Below, piece after piece: positions 31,908 through 43,899 of a stretch of 64,000 nt of DNA. The first letter of the stretch is position 1; each line of letters opens with the position of its first letter. Where the stretch lies: contig CAAAJI010000006.1 in assembly GCA_900642245.1 (NCBI GenBank), forward strand, positions 394,342 through 458,341. Direction: 5' to 3'. The notes below the pieces were generated by a model. That model was not told the origin of the DNA, searched no databases, and saw nothing but the letters and a program-made list of their open reading frames with translations. The position numbers and the translations under genes are program-made. The stretch is from Fragilaria radians (taxonomy: Eukaryota > Bacillariophyta > Fragilariophyceae > Fragilariales > Fragilariaceae).

Positions 31908-34891
31908 AGTGATGCTCCAAGCCTAATGTTATCCTGGGGCCTTGGGGACGATAGCAAATTTGAGACCAAAAGATAGGAATTGCCACTACTAATCTTGCTG
32001 TGGAGTGCCATTAATACCTTGAACCTAGAATCCTACAGCGTTTGTTGATATAGGCGACCAATTTTACAGGTTGTACCTCACAACTTCCTAAGTAAGGTTA
32101 ATGGAATATTCATTCTCTTTCTCAATATCAACATGAATTTCATTAAAATCGCCACATTAAAGTCTTTATCCATGCACCAGGTACAAAGAAAGAGCTACAG
32201 CAACAGCCGCATTAAAGAAAAAAATCAATTAGTTGAGAAAAGCATGCATTTTTACCCTCAGTATTCTTTACCTGAACATACGCAATTACCCTCTAAACCG
32301 CTGATTATAAAAGTTTACAAGCAAATTAATTTGAAAAATGCAAAATGCACAGTGTACAAGCATACATGTGTATAATCTTATTCTTTCTTAAAAACTAAGA
32401 AGTAGCAAGTTTGATTCTTATTGATGACTACTGCCTTAAACATTGATGTGGTCATTAGGCTACACAATTTACCAGCATGATTTGTTTTCGTTTGAAGACT
32501 TTCGTGGGGTATCCCTAAATGGTACTGCTGCTACAAAGTTGTCTGCCTTTACTCTGCACTATACTATCTTCCAAATTTAGGTACTCTCTTTCCATTTGAC
32601 CATTTGACCAAGGTTGATGACAAGATGAAAGAATACATTTACTTGTCAATGTGTAAAGCTGCTTTTCATGTTCAATGATCAAAGCTTATGTTCTGAAACC
32701 TATTTTATGCCTCCACCAAGACTGGATCTGAAGGATGCCGCATCTGAACAATATTGAATAGGTATGCATCCTGGATTTATTATGATTTAAATCGAAGATT
32801 ACACGATGAAACGCAAAGGATTTCAAGAAAAGAAGATACTAATTTCATTTTGGAAAACGATTAATGACCTTGACGTGCTAAAAGATGTTTAGCTGGTTAT
32901 TGGTAGGCAGACTAGCTGCTTAATTTCTTACGAACTATTCATGACTACTTGTGGTAGATTTGTAGAATTAAATTCGCACAGTATTCAGATGTGTAGCATA
33001 TATAGAACCATTTTTATTCGAGAACATTTCTTTGCCTCCCAAAGAAAGTGAAGCTAAGAGATATCTAATACACCACAGTGCTTATAAAATAAGTCAAGGA
33101 GTTTCTGCCAGGCTAAGTTGCTACATTGAGTATGAGTCATCCTTTTGTACTTGTATTGGAAAACCTGATTTATTGGTAAATAGTCACTCCTAACGTGCTA
33201 TTGTATTACCATTATTTACTCGCATGATAATCACAAGCAGTTTATTCAATTATTGTTTTATTTGTTGTGAACAAGTGATTCGCCCATCCGAGTAAAATAA
33301 ATGAGTATAGCCTTCATTATTTGAATTTTTCACACATACTCCTAAGAGACGAAATTATGATTTATCTGAATGAATAGCTCTAACATAGGTCTGATGCTGA
33401 ATGATTCTTTAGATTTTCAGGCTCGATAAAAATGACAAAGAGTATGTCACCTAAAACTATTGGCTTACCACATGATGCGTCAAAAACTCTTTATTCCATT
33501 TTGCCTCCAAGGTCAGGAGATACAGGTTCCAGCCTATCAACCCTGTCTATACGTATTCCAAACGTTGCAACACGTTTATCAGGTAACGTGATTTGTGTAG
33601 TCTATGTCCTACCACCAGATTGAACAGTGGATATCAAATAGGAAGGTTTCAGACAAAATGATACTTTGAATAGGGCATAATATTGTAGTTCAGAAGGATC
33701 AATACAACAGCTATTTTTCACATAAGAAAATTCCAATTACTTGAAAAAAGATGATGCACGGAATGCGGTGATGAATGACAAAAACAAACTTCAATTCTTT
33801 TGACATTAGAATTTTTCCGACTTCACGCTATTCCCAAGCTTGAGGAACATTTGACTTCACTGTTTTGTGGCGATTGTACAAAACAAGGAAAAAGATTGGC
33901 TACAGAAGCGTCAAGTCATTCAACAAAAATGATACGAGAGATGAAACTTTAAATCTATAGCTACTCCTGACTGAAGTTATTCGCAATATAGCAGATTAGA
34001 ACTTCTCCTTTCTCACGAACTTACTTTAATCTATATTTTTAAAGGTATTTTTTCTTACTTGAAGGGTTTAATCCTTTCGAGATTACCGAGTCTATGGAAA
34101 ACCCTTTGGGAGATAAGAATGCAAGATTGCTATAATTAAAAAACGATATCCCAAGGCACGATTCATTCCCAACTTTAAAATCCTGTGAGATGATTTTAAT
34201 GAAATGCTATTAATTAAGATGTACACAATGTTATTTCTATTGGGATCTACAAGTATAATTGCTCACATAGTCTTTATTGAGAATCTTTTAACATTTGAAA
34301 ATAGATCTTTATTGGCTTGATAGTGAACGTGCCAAGGCTCTCCACTGTGGCGGCAATGAGAAGCATTTACAAAAGAGAGTGTCTAAATTATCTGCAAGAC
34401 TTGAAGTCAAGTTAGAATGACTTCCACGGAGTCAAAAGGACATATCAGAATTAATAGTGCATGGGAACTGAAACCCAATTATCATAACTAGAAGTCTGTA
34501 AAAAGTCTGGGCATGAGTTGAGTACAGTTATGATGCTGATAATAAATTCATCCCAAAAGCAAGATTCAACTAATATGATATTAATGATTGGGATCTTGAA
34601 TGAGTAAACAAGAATTCTTCATAGATATCTGTTCTGTTCATAGACCATAACAATGGTTTTGTTGCAGATGGCTTATCCTAGAGATGAGAAACAAGTCAAA
34701 GATGGAACTGCTACGCTTTTCGCATTTCATGAGGTCAAAATTTACACGAAATTCTAATGGGCAATTATTTGTCTTGATTTTCAGATTCCATTTTGAGGAA
34801 TGGAATTTAATGAAATGTCCTGCCATAGCCAATCATCATCATTTGCTTACGCTTTTTCTGAATTAAAATTTTATCCAAGATAAAGGTTGAA
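31908..34891. other. long AT-rich intergenic region, no gene recognised
   Basis: Nearly 3 kb of low-complexity AT-rich sequence between the kinase and RRS1. Short frames (for example 32133-32375 and 33432-33623) resemble nothing I know. No repeat family or RNA gene was identified. Confidence 0.45.
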
Positions 34892-36495
34892 ATGGGTGCG
34901 AAGCGAAATAGGTCTAAGGCGAGAGTAAAGAGCCAAAAGAAGGAAGAAGAAACCCAGATTCCAGTTGTTGAAAATGAGCCTGTTTTGGAGACGAGTGTCA
35001 TCCTAAGTGAAGATAGCAGCAATGAGAAATTCGTAGATGAAGACGACATCGAGTCTGGTCATGACGACGACGATGGTAGTGACGATTTCGAAACTCACGA
35101 TAATATTGGAAGTGAAGAAGATGTAGTTCAAGATGATGATAGTATGGAAGAAGATGATACAAACCGCGAAGAGAGTGACGGCGATGTCAGCGTCGATGAC
35201 TCTACAGACAACTCAGAAGTGCCAAGCGAGGATGATGAAGCATCTGACGAGGAAAATAACTACGAGCCTGTAACTATAACTCCGATGATATCAGCCATGG
35301 GTGAGCAATGTTCTTTTGATCTTCACAATTTATTAGCTGTAAATTCGCATCAACTTGAAGTGTCTCGGCTTTACTCAAATCATCCAAATGCTGTGGAGGA
35401 AGAAAACATAGCAATTCCAGGTGATTCCATGCCATTATGTGTCAGTGAGGAATTTTTATGTGAGAAGGCAACCGATGGCTGTACTCAGTTAATTCATGCG
35501 TTATGGCAACTACCAGTTGAAAAGAGTGATGGTGGTCCCCTAATTGTTCTGCCAAATTTTTCGGAAACGAAGCTTCCTCGTCAGTTGGTACGTGTTAAAT
35601 TAAGATCTAGAAATTTACCTACTTTCGACCATCTTCTCAATGTGATCTGAATCATTTACAGCCGCCTCCGCAATCAAAAGCAGAAACCAAATGGGAGAAA
35701 TTCGCCAAATTAAGGGGAATTCCAGTGAACAAAAGCAAACGTTCTCAAAAAGTTTGGGACGAGGCTGAACAGGAATGGAAATTTCGTCACGGGTACAACA
35801 AGGCAAACAGCAGTGGGAACGATTGGCCCATTATGGAAGTTGGAGCGAATGATGATCCATTTGAAGATCCATGGGAACGAATGCGCGAAGGTAAGCGAGG
35901 TCGGGTTGAGAAAAACTTAGTAAGTCGCATGAAAAATGAAGAGAAAGCAGGTACTCTCCCAAAGGGTACGGCTAAGAAGACTGTTAAAGCTATCGAGAAA
36001 GCACGCACAGTTGGCAAAGGAAAAGGAAAGAACGATACTGGATCTCAAATTCCAGTAGGTGTACCTGTCGATCTAAAGGCTCGGAAGGGTTCCGAGGGTC
36101 TCACATCACTACAGCGCGGTCGTGAAAATACTCACAAAGCTTTGCTAGCAACCCAACGTTCGACTGCATCAATGGGAAAGTTTGATGGTCTTCGAGATGG
36201 CGAACCAGATAAAAAGAAGACAGTCCTGCATGGGAAGAAGCGCAAATTCGAATCCTCAACCGATAAGAAAGTCATCGCAAGCGAATCAGACCGTGGCTTG
36301 AAGGTTTTGGACTCGGTAATGAATGGAGGTGGAAAGGAAAGAGACCGTGCCAAAAGAAAAGGAAGTTTGGCTAAGGGTGAGACTGCATTCGACTATGACT
36401 TTGATGATGGTCTTGGACCCTCAACATTTAAGAAAAAGAAAGGCCGTGCAGGCGCTGGAAAAATGAAAAAGATGACAAAGAAGAGAACTAAATAG
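34892..36495 (+). CDS. RRS1: ribosome biogenesis regulator RRS1 homologue
   Basis: Exons 34892-35587 and 35662-36495, intron 74 bp (GTACGT...CAG, phase 0), 509 residues. RRS1 is a nucleolar factor that, with Rpf2, brings the 5S RNP into pre-60S ribosomes. An acidic N-terminal region (about residues 30-125, Asp/Glu/Ser-rich) precedes the RRS1 core: DLHNLLAVNSHQLEVSRL, LIHALWQLPVE, LPRQL, then across the splice AETKWEKFAKLRGIPVNKSK, VWDEAEQEWKFRHGY and the IMEVG block. A later conserved motif is STASMGKFD. The C-terminus is Lys/Arg-rich (KKMTKKRTK) and fits nucleolar retention. The acidic N-terminal extension makes it longer than the yeast and human proteins. It converges on the thioredoxin-fold gene 78 bp away. 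Confidence 0.92.
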
Positions 36496-36573
36496 GTATG
36501 TTAATCTTTGGTAACTTCTAGAACTCTCAAACATGGTATGAATATATCAAAGATCAATAGTCTTGCAAATTTC

Positions 36574-37128
36574 TTAGTCGAAGGATGCCACTATATTTGC
36601 AAAGACTCGATCCCATGTTGGAAATTCAGGATGATTCTCCATAATTTCGTCGTTGTGCTCATTGTATGATGATTTATCGTTTAAGGCCTCAATATCGTCC
36701 CATGTTCCCAAAAAGGTCGTCACTCCACTTTTGGTCTCGAGGAAGAATTGCGGATACTGTCCCCGAATACCGGATATCTGGAAAAGTTCATTTCGTCTAA
36801 ATTAACATATAATACGTTAATGAGAAAGGAGAATGAAGGAAAGAAAAAATTATTTCATGGGTAACTTAAAACCAGCAAGTTCAACAAACAGGTACATTGG
36901 CGGCAAGGTGACTTTTTTTCCACGAAAGATATATCAAACTGCTAAAGATATCTTTTTGGACCTACCTACCTACCTTTCCTTCTGAGATAGATCCATTCCA
37001 TCAACTTCGACATATGGTGTTCTTCGTGAATTAAGCAAGACTTTCGCACGAGCTTGATGAGTTGCCTGTTGGCGATCACTAACACCATTCGATACGAGAA
37101 GAATTAGTCTTGTAGGTTCAGTCGTCAT
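36574..37128 (-). CDS. small thioredoxin/glutaredoxin-fold (SH3BGRL-like) protein
   Basis: Two exons, 37128-36974 and 36796-36574, joined by a 177-bp intron (donor GTAGGT, acceptor TTTAG, phase 2), giving 125 residues. Each exon alone is too short to stand out. The spliced product starts MTTEPTRLILLVSNGVS and continues QARAKVLLNSRRTPYVEVDG, QKERRNELFQISGIRG, QYPQFFLE and TTFLGTWDDIEAL. This is the β-α-β / cis-Pro pattern of the glutaredoxin-like fold. It lacks a CxxC active site, as in SH3BGR-type proteins, so it is probably not an oxidoreductase. The reading frame continues exactly across the splice and matches the fold, which supports the model. The partner and process are unknown. Confidence 0.72.
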
Positions 37129-37401
37129 TTTTGGTTTCTGGATTACAATTTCAAATCGATTGACTTCGGATCCATGAAGACTTCGTATCCCTAACTATAT
37201 AAGATGTGTGAATAAAATTTCGTTTGTCATGAAGGGCAACTTTCGATTTGGTATTATTTACATCGACGTCAATATCAAAAATACTAAGAGGAAGATTTCA
37301 CTCGATTACTCAAAACAATGCAAAGCAATTGTGGATCTGATCTTAGTAATTTAGCAGTAGAGTGATATAAAACTTTCCTAGAAATCAAGATAGCATCACG
37401 C

Positions 37402-37842
37402 TCATCTCTTCTTAAAATACGAAGATCTGCTTCGTTCCATTTCCTTTTTAGCTTTCGCTCCCGATTGCAAGCCCAACAATGATTCCTCTGTCATAATATC
37501 ACCTAAGGATGACGTTAGCAATCCAACCCCAACCAGCAAAACTACTCCAAACGCGACAGGTATGTAGGGAGGAGGGAGTTCTGCTAGTTCAAGGTCATCA
37601 TAGGCATGAGCCACATTCGCGAAAGCGGTGCTACTGACGATTGTGGATAGGATTCGTGCTGCTGTCGTATCGAGATGATGACGGTGTTTCAACAACGATG
37701 CACCATGGACTTTACTTTCCAATAATGTCAATGATTCTTTTTCTCTCGTTAAGGATGACTTTTTGGTGTGAGAAGGTGGGGCGAGTGCTGAGGCACGACA
37801 AAGAAGGAGGATACAGAAGGAAATCAAAGATTGAATATTCAT
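37402..37842 (-). CDS. small thylakoid-targeted membrane protein (complex-plastid presequence)
   Basis: Single exon, 146 residues. Residues 1-19 form an ER signal peptide ending RASA, with Leu20-Ala-Pro after it, resembling the ASAFAP plastid-entry motif of diatoms and relatives (Leu instead of Phe at +1). A basic Ser/Thr/Lys transit-like stretch follows (24-60). A second hydrophobic signal ends in AHA (78-80), the form of a thylakoid processing site. The mature part begins YDDLELAELPPPYIP, has one membrane helix at about 94-113 and ends in a basic tail (KKEMERSRSSYFKKR). The layout predicts a single-span thylakoid membrane protein with its N-terminus in the lumen. I do not recognise a named photosystem subunit. 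This is the strongest organism clue in the window. Confidence 0.75.
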   Translation of the reverse strand: MNIQSLISFCILLLCRASALAPPSHTKKSSLTREKESLTLLESKVHGASLLKHRHHLDTTAARILSTIVSSTAFANVAHAYDDLELAELPPPYIPVAFGVVLLVGVGLLTSSLGDIMTEESLLGLQSGAKAKKEMERSRSSYFKKR

Positions 37843-39814
37843 CGTAACTCGTACAACAAAGAAATTAAGCTATCTCTGCGTAACTGTTATACTGCTTACT
37901 ATACAGGCTTTAGCGGTATCGTAAATTTCAAGTTTACTGTGTACAGATGTAACGTCAAAGTGTCATCCACAATACACAAAATTCATAAGCCTCGGAATTG
38001 GAATTGACACAGCTATGCAGGGAATTTTTGATAACAACAAATGGCCTTCAGAATCCATGACTACCACTGAATTCGAAAAATAAAAAGGAAAGTAGATGTA
38101 AATCTTATCATTGTTACAAAATTTTCTTGAAGGGATCTGAAAGGCTGCGATTTCTATGAGTCAATCATACTTTCATTTAATAAGGCTTGCATAACAATTA
38201 TACCCTTCCAGTCATCTGATTCCATCCACATTCATAGTTGAATCATATCTTCTACATACAAATGGAGTCAACAAGGCTAGCAGCATTGATATATCAACCA
38301 AGTAGCAGAAAGGAACAGAACTCCCAGTCTATTGTGTGTTTTAGTCTCTCAATATTTGTTGCTAAGTACAAATGTTTGTGCTCAATCTAAGACAATGAAT
38401 CAGCTTATTTTTAGAAAAGTAGATGATTTATTTTTAAAAATTATTTCCTATTTTGGTGAATATAGTGAGAGGAAGTTGAATTTACATGAATCATTGTCTC
38501 AGTACGGGGTGTATTATTTTAAACGATTTTAGACACGGTCGAAAGTGATTTTGATGATCATGGGATAAATATTTTCCAGATTCTTTGCAAAAAAAAATCA
38601 AAATGGAAATAAATTGCAAGAAAATATCAAAATGGGAGTGACTTTGAGTATTGTGAAAGATGTGATGAGAATGTTAGCATTAAAATATGATCTCCTAACA
38701 GTATTGAGGCGCGCAGAAGGAGGCAAACTGACCAAGGATCTCACAAACATTATCTCTAAGCCATACCTCAAATGTTGAGAAGACATTTGTTTCTCTATTG
38801 GATGGCATGTTCAACTATTGTAAAGAATTAAAGAGTAACGTGATTTAAACGAATGGAATCGCAGTAACTTTAGCAAATTTGTCAATTAGGTATTGGAGAG
38901 CAACAAACAACACACTTTCCGTCTACAAGTTGGACTATACACCAAGCAATTAAAGTGAGAAGAAATATAATTTCCCAGTTTTGGGTACACTTCGAAGAGA
39001 TTAAACGCACACAACAGCTGTTAGACTATCAAGAAACTGGATTTTGTCTAGTTGAAAATCATCGATGTACCGCATTGCTTTGTAAATTGTATTAATTGAA
39101 TGAAAGAGTGTTCCTGCTATATGATGCGCCTTTATCATCATATAATGAAGTTTCTAGGCTATGATATGCTTCTGTGTACCAGTATTGAGCACTTCCATAC
39201 TATTTATTAGCTCAAGATAGTAGCGTCAGTCGATTCTAGTGCATTTTGCCTAAGTGGCTGGAAAGTTCTGGTTTCTGATCGCACCGTCTAAAATACATGT
39301 TGTTCGCAACTCCAATAATCCGCTTTCCGTTGAGAGGTCTCCAGTCTTTCGGAAGAGACATGTTTTGGCGACGAGCTACTTGTATCCATGTTTGTGGTAT
39401 AATTAAACGTAGATTGGTCCATGATAGAAATTTTTGCATCCGTTGAAAAATGAGAAACGTTTTGCGTAGACCAAAAAAATTCAAACAGTAAAATATTTTC
39501 AACCTCACACATGCTTTCCAGCGATTCTTGCCGGAATTACTTTACAAGACTCTCGGATCCAATTTGGAAAATTGGAAAATTGGTACCTGTTTTTATATAC
39601 TAATTTTCAAAACAGGACTCAGACCAGAATTTGAACCTATCTGTAGATGGTACTCAATGCAAGTATAGCATCAACGTGCTCCTTTGAGGAATTTTTTACG
39701 GATCGTAATTCTTGTTAAGGCGGAAGCGTCGACGTCATCATACCGGAAACAGTATTTCGAAATCGTTGATATCAAATTTTGGAGAGACACGTTCTAAGTC
39801 AATAATTGTTCATC
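37843..39814. other. intergenic region; ambiguous small frames at 39236-39512
   Basis: About 2 kb between divergent genes. Most of it shows nothing. On the minus strand at 39512-39236 two overlapping frames are both open (74 and 90 codons), preceded by a TATATAAAA-like string about 80 bp upstream; see findings. A triplicated TTGGAAAA-type octamer occurs at about 39558-39582. Confidence 0.4.
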
Positions 39815-41871
39815 ATGAGAGCCCGAAGACGCTTTCATGGTTATTGTCCTCCGGCCGCGAGAAGAACAACCAACATTGTTATGTTTTGCTCTCCTGACGA
39901 TTATACTTCAAATCTCAGTGCTAGAGCGAGAGGCGATAGCAAGGTAAAGCCTCTAACTGAAATCATTCTGAAATCAAATGATTCGTTGTGCCGTGATGAC
40001 GATGACATTTCTGTTACAGAGATGATTCGATCAGTAATCTTTAGGAAATCTCCCGCCAATGATGAATTACATGATATCACCGACTTTGCTATACAATCTG
40101 TGAGCTATGACAGCAGGGATGAATCGTTATTTAAGTTACGAACAACGAAAGAGAACGAAAACCGGCTTCCATGTGATGACGCTTGCGGTACTCAAAATAA
40201 AGAGTTGAACTCAATCGAAAATATGAAATCCCTCGAAGCTTTCATCCCTGAAAGTATATCCATTGCATCCGAAGCTTCGGATGATAACTCCGGTGGTCCG
40301 CCAACGGATGATAGTGTTTCTTTCTTTGCGTTTAGGTTGAATTATTTAATCGTCACGACCGCAATTATGCTGGCAGATGGATTGCAAGGTATGAGAGTTA
40401 ACAAATATTCCTTTGAAAATCACACTTTCTAATTCTCTTTATAATTCAGGGACCCACCTTTATGTGTTGTATGAAGGATATGGATACTCAGTTGCTTCAT
40501 TGTATTGCTTGGGTTTTGTAACTGGTGCAGTGACCTCACCCATAACGGGACCACTTGTCGATAAGTTAGGCCGAAAAAAAGCGGCACTACTCTATTGCGC
40601 GCTTGAAATAGGGATTAACCTTTTGGAACAGTATCCAGTTCTAGCAGGATTAATTCTAAGTCGCATGGTAGGAGGCATCACCACCAATCTTTTGTCTTCT
40701 GTTTTTGAAGCTTGGCTTGATACTGAATACAAAAGGCGAGGATTCGACGATGAGAAGTATGAAATAATCATGCGTGACTCCGTTATCGTAAGCAATCTGG
40801 CAGCCATCGGGTCTGGATACTTAGCCCACCATTTGGCAGAAAGACTTGGACCTGTTGGTCCATTCAAGGGTGCTGTCACATGTACGACAGTTGCCTTAGC
40901 GGTTGTGGCTGCCGTGTGGACTGAAAACTACGGCAGCTCGGATTCAGGTATTAAAAGTTGTTTTCAATATCTCTCAGGAGCTTACAAGACATTTAAATCT
41001 GATTCCAAAATTTTACGCGTTGGATTGATTCAAGGACTGACTTGTGGATCCATTCAAATTTTTATCTTTCTTTGGTCCCCGGTGCTTCGTGAATTTGCGC
41101 GAAGTTCCACAAAGAATGTCATTGGTTTGGATGCCGTGGGAGAACCGGCGTATGGTTTAATCTTCAGTTCATTTATGGCATGCGGAGTTCTTGGTGGATT
41201 AGTCGCTCCTATCGTTCGTACTGCGGTGACTAAACTTCTCACTCCAAAGAACGGATTCGTCAAAGTCATTCAAATAGATGGTGAAGGTGAAATTCGTCCC
41301 ATGGCCGTAGAATTTCTTGCCGCTACTTGCTACATGATATGTGGGCTTCTTCTCCTCACTCCATATCTTCTCTCTCAAGATGGAGAATCAAGCTTCATCA
41401 TCACCTTAGCTTCTTTTGTGATCTATGAATTCATTGTTGGAGTTTACATGCCATGTGAAGGTGTAATTCGATCCTTGTATATCCCTTCTGATTCTAGATG
41501 CTCTCTTATGACGTTGCCCAGAATTATAGTCAATGTTTCTGTATCTGTTGGTGTTATCGCGACAAACTACATATCGTAAGTTGAGGTGTTGCCGTACTTA
41601 TTTCTTGCCTTTCAGCACAGTTTACTCATACATTTCCGTTGTTAGGGTCAAGAATGCATTTCTTGCTGTCTCAATGTTGATGTTAGTGTCAGCATTCTTA
41701 CAACTATCTTTGATTTCTTCAAGAGAATGGACAAGTGTATTTGGAAAAGTGAAGCAGTTAAAAAAATCGTTGTCTCTTTCAGTTCATAACAATGTTAGCA
41801 GCCTAATTTCACTCCATCGTGGATTGTCAGTTTCTCATGAAAAAACTGAATTCAATAAAAAGACTGAGTGA
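39815..41871 (+). CDS. MFS transporter, MFSD5 / molybdate-anion transporter family
   Basis: Exons 39815-40388, 40450-41575 and 41646-41871; introns 61 and 70 bp; 641 residues. A competing acceptor at 41615 would give a 40-bp intron and ten extra residues. MFSD5-type proteins carry molybdate across membranes. After an unusual 175-residue hydrophilic, acidic N-terminus, the transporter starts with FRLNYLIVTTAIMLADGLQG and THLYVLYEGYGYSVASLYCLGF. The MFS loop motif GPLVDKLGRKKAAL follows, then successive hydrophobic helices (ILSRMVGGITTNLL, SVFEAWLDTE) as in MFSD5. Helices continue to ...FLAVSMLMLVSAFLQLSLI. The start is the first in-frame ATG at 39815. The substrate is inferred from the family only. 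Confidence 0.85.
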
Positions 41872-42599
41872 GGTGAGAAAAAGGGGCCTGTTGGTAACCT
41901 TGTTGATTCTTATCATTGGCATCTTAAAAAGTATTCATATATTCATTCCGTAAAGCAAAAGAATGTGTCATATAATGATGTGTTATTTCACTATTTCTAT
42001 GATAGATTCAAGCATTGTGATTGAGCATATTCTATTGTTGTATGTCAAGTGACTTTCTCAAAATGATTGGATCAGTTTCGTGGACTACAACACTGTTGTT
42101 CAGATACACCTTTAATTAAGGGTAGGAGTACACCGAAGTACAAAGGAGTAGCTAGGGCTTTAGTCTAGTAACTAATATATAATTGCTGACACAAAAGTAG
42201 CATTGAAAATTCGCCGTAACCTGTAGAATATTTGAAATCATTTTTTTGCAAAAGCTAATAGTGGGATATGATTATGAGTGCTTGACCAGAGCGTATCACA
42301 GCCAGCGTTTTGCTGTGACTGTTGCCAACCAGACAGCCACAGACAGCACCCTGGCTGTCATCTAAACATCTGGAAAGCAGCCAAAGTGTTCTAAAAACCA
42401 GAAATTAAAAGATAACATGAAGAAGGCAAAGGTGAGGATCTGCAAAAATGGAAAGGGCCGTAAATACAATTTTTTTGGTAAGTCAGGATGACACTCTAGC
42501 ACCTGCATATTCAACTACTCAGTGCTTCTACATTTGTTACAAAGTATCTTCTTGCTAATTTTCTTTTTACTAAATTTTAAGTTTTACATCTATTTAAAG
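41872..42599. other. intergenic spacer with CAGC-rich hairpin cluster
   Basis: No gene. At 42296-42362 short inverted repeats cluster (CACAGC/GCTGTG and GACAGCCA/TGGCTGTC); see findings. Confidence 0.4.
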
Positions 42600-42940
42600 A
42601 AAAAGAATGGTAATGCATTCATTTTTATCATTTTCCCCGATAAATTTATTCTTTCTCCGTGTCAAAATGTCTGGCCCTCACTCATTCTCTTCCATGAAAC
42701 TTACGCCAACATTACCCGTTATTAAGGCAATTGGCAACTTTACTAGAATTCCTATGTCCTTGAAGAAGTAGTATAAGCTGGATTTCCTTCCGTGCTTCCA
42801 ACATGGATAAACATTCAGATTCACTGCTTGAGAGTGTGACACCTGTCTGACCCTCTCTCAGATATCGGCAAATAACAAAACCCCTCGCATTGATCCAATT
42901 TTCCACATCATCAATCCAATTAATGTTGCTGGGGGGGCAC
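42600..42940 (-). mobile_element. Copia RNase H fragment (relic)
   Basis: The minus strand reads DDVENWINARGFVICRYL followed by GQTGVTLSSSESECLSMLEA. This is the Ty1/Copia RNase H signature (SVTLSSSEAEY-like), with the catalytic region partly changed. After a frameshift it continues as ITGNVGVSFMEEN, matching the following DNxGAIxLAEN-type block. Frame changes and a stop show that it is dead. The rest of the element was not found beside it. Confidence 0.6.
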
Positions 42941-43899
42941 TAAATCAAAAAGGTCTTTGTGTAAATACCTTGTATCGCTCTCGATCGTTAGCAGAGTTAC
43001 ACAGCCTAAACGTTACATGTAGAATCAAGAAAGAACTCTTTCTATCGGTCCATTCTCATTACTTCTAGACCTAGTAGGTTTCCCATTTTGAGTCAAATTA
43101 AGCCGAAAGCTCCACTCCTAGTGGTTCCCTCCCTTAAATTGCTTTAAGTTTCAGTGTTGCAATTATACTAATGTTGCAACTTAAACACTTGTGACTTCTC
43201 ATAAGGTACTGTCGAGATCAAGAAATGACCGCCTACCTCCTAAAAAAGGGAATTACTAAGCTAACTCACTGCACTCAATTGTCTCTATCTATAATTGCTT
43301 ACATCTTACCAAAGCCAAGAAACATCTCAATGTTACTCCTATATCTTCTAAGTCAGCCAAGTCAGCCACGTCCATCTTGAAGTAGAATATGAGAAAGTCA
43401 CATACAGATAGTTCTGGATTACGACTTTCTAGTTGTGGAAGCATATCACTCTAAATCAACCATTTACCATAAGAAATTCACCTGGATTAAGTGTATAAAA
43501 TTGCTAAAGCTACTTGAATTGAACTGTCAGACTGAAATTACGTCAAGCTAACTGTGATGCCCGGACCGATTTACGGATTTCAGGTTGCACCCTGTGTAGA
43601 TCATCTGCACGGATCTGATACTTAAGATAAAACCTAGACCGTATGAAATATTTTGGAAATCGACGTCAATTGGCATTTCTTTCCTTTTCTCGCACGTCAC
43701 AATATAATGTATGCATTCAGGATACTGTTTACAACCCCGACCATGTAACTACTTGGTTATTTAATACGAGATTATTAATGACTGAATAACTAGTTCATGT
43801 TACAGCAGAAGTCAAAAGAAATTGTACTAGAAACTTGCAGGAATAAATATTTCCTGAATAAACCAATTTATTCTGAATTGTAGAATAATTCAGCATTTC
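42941..43899. other. AT-rich spacer between Copia and hAT relics
   Basis: Noncoding; may include LTR or terminal sequence of either element, but no boundaries could be drawn. Confidence 0.3.
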
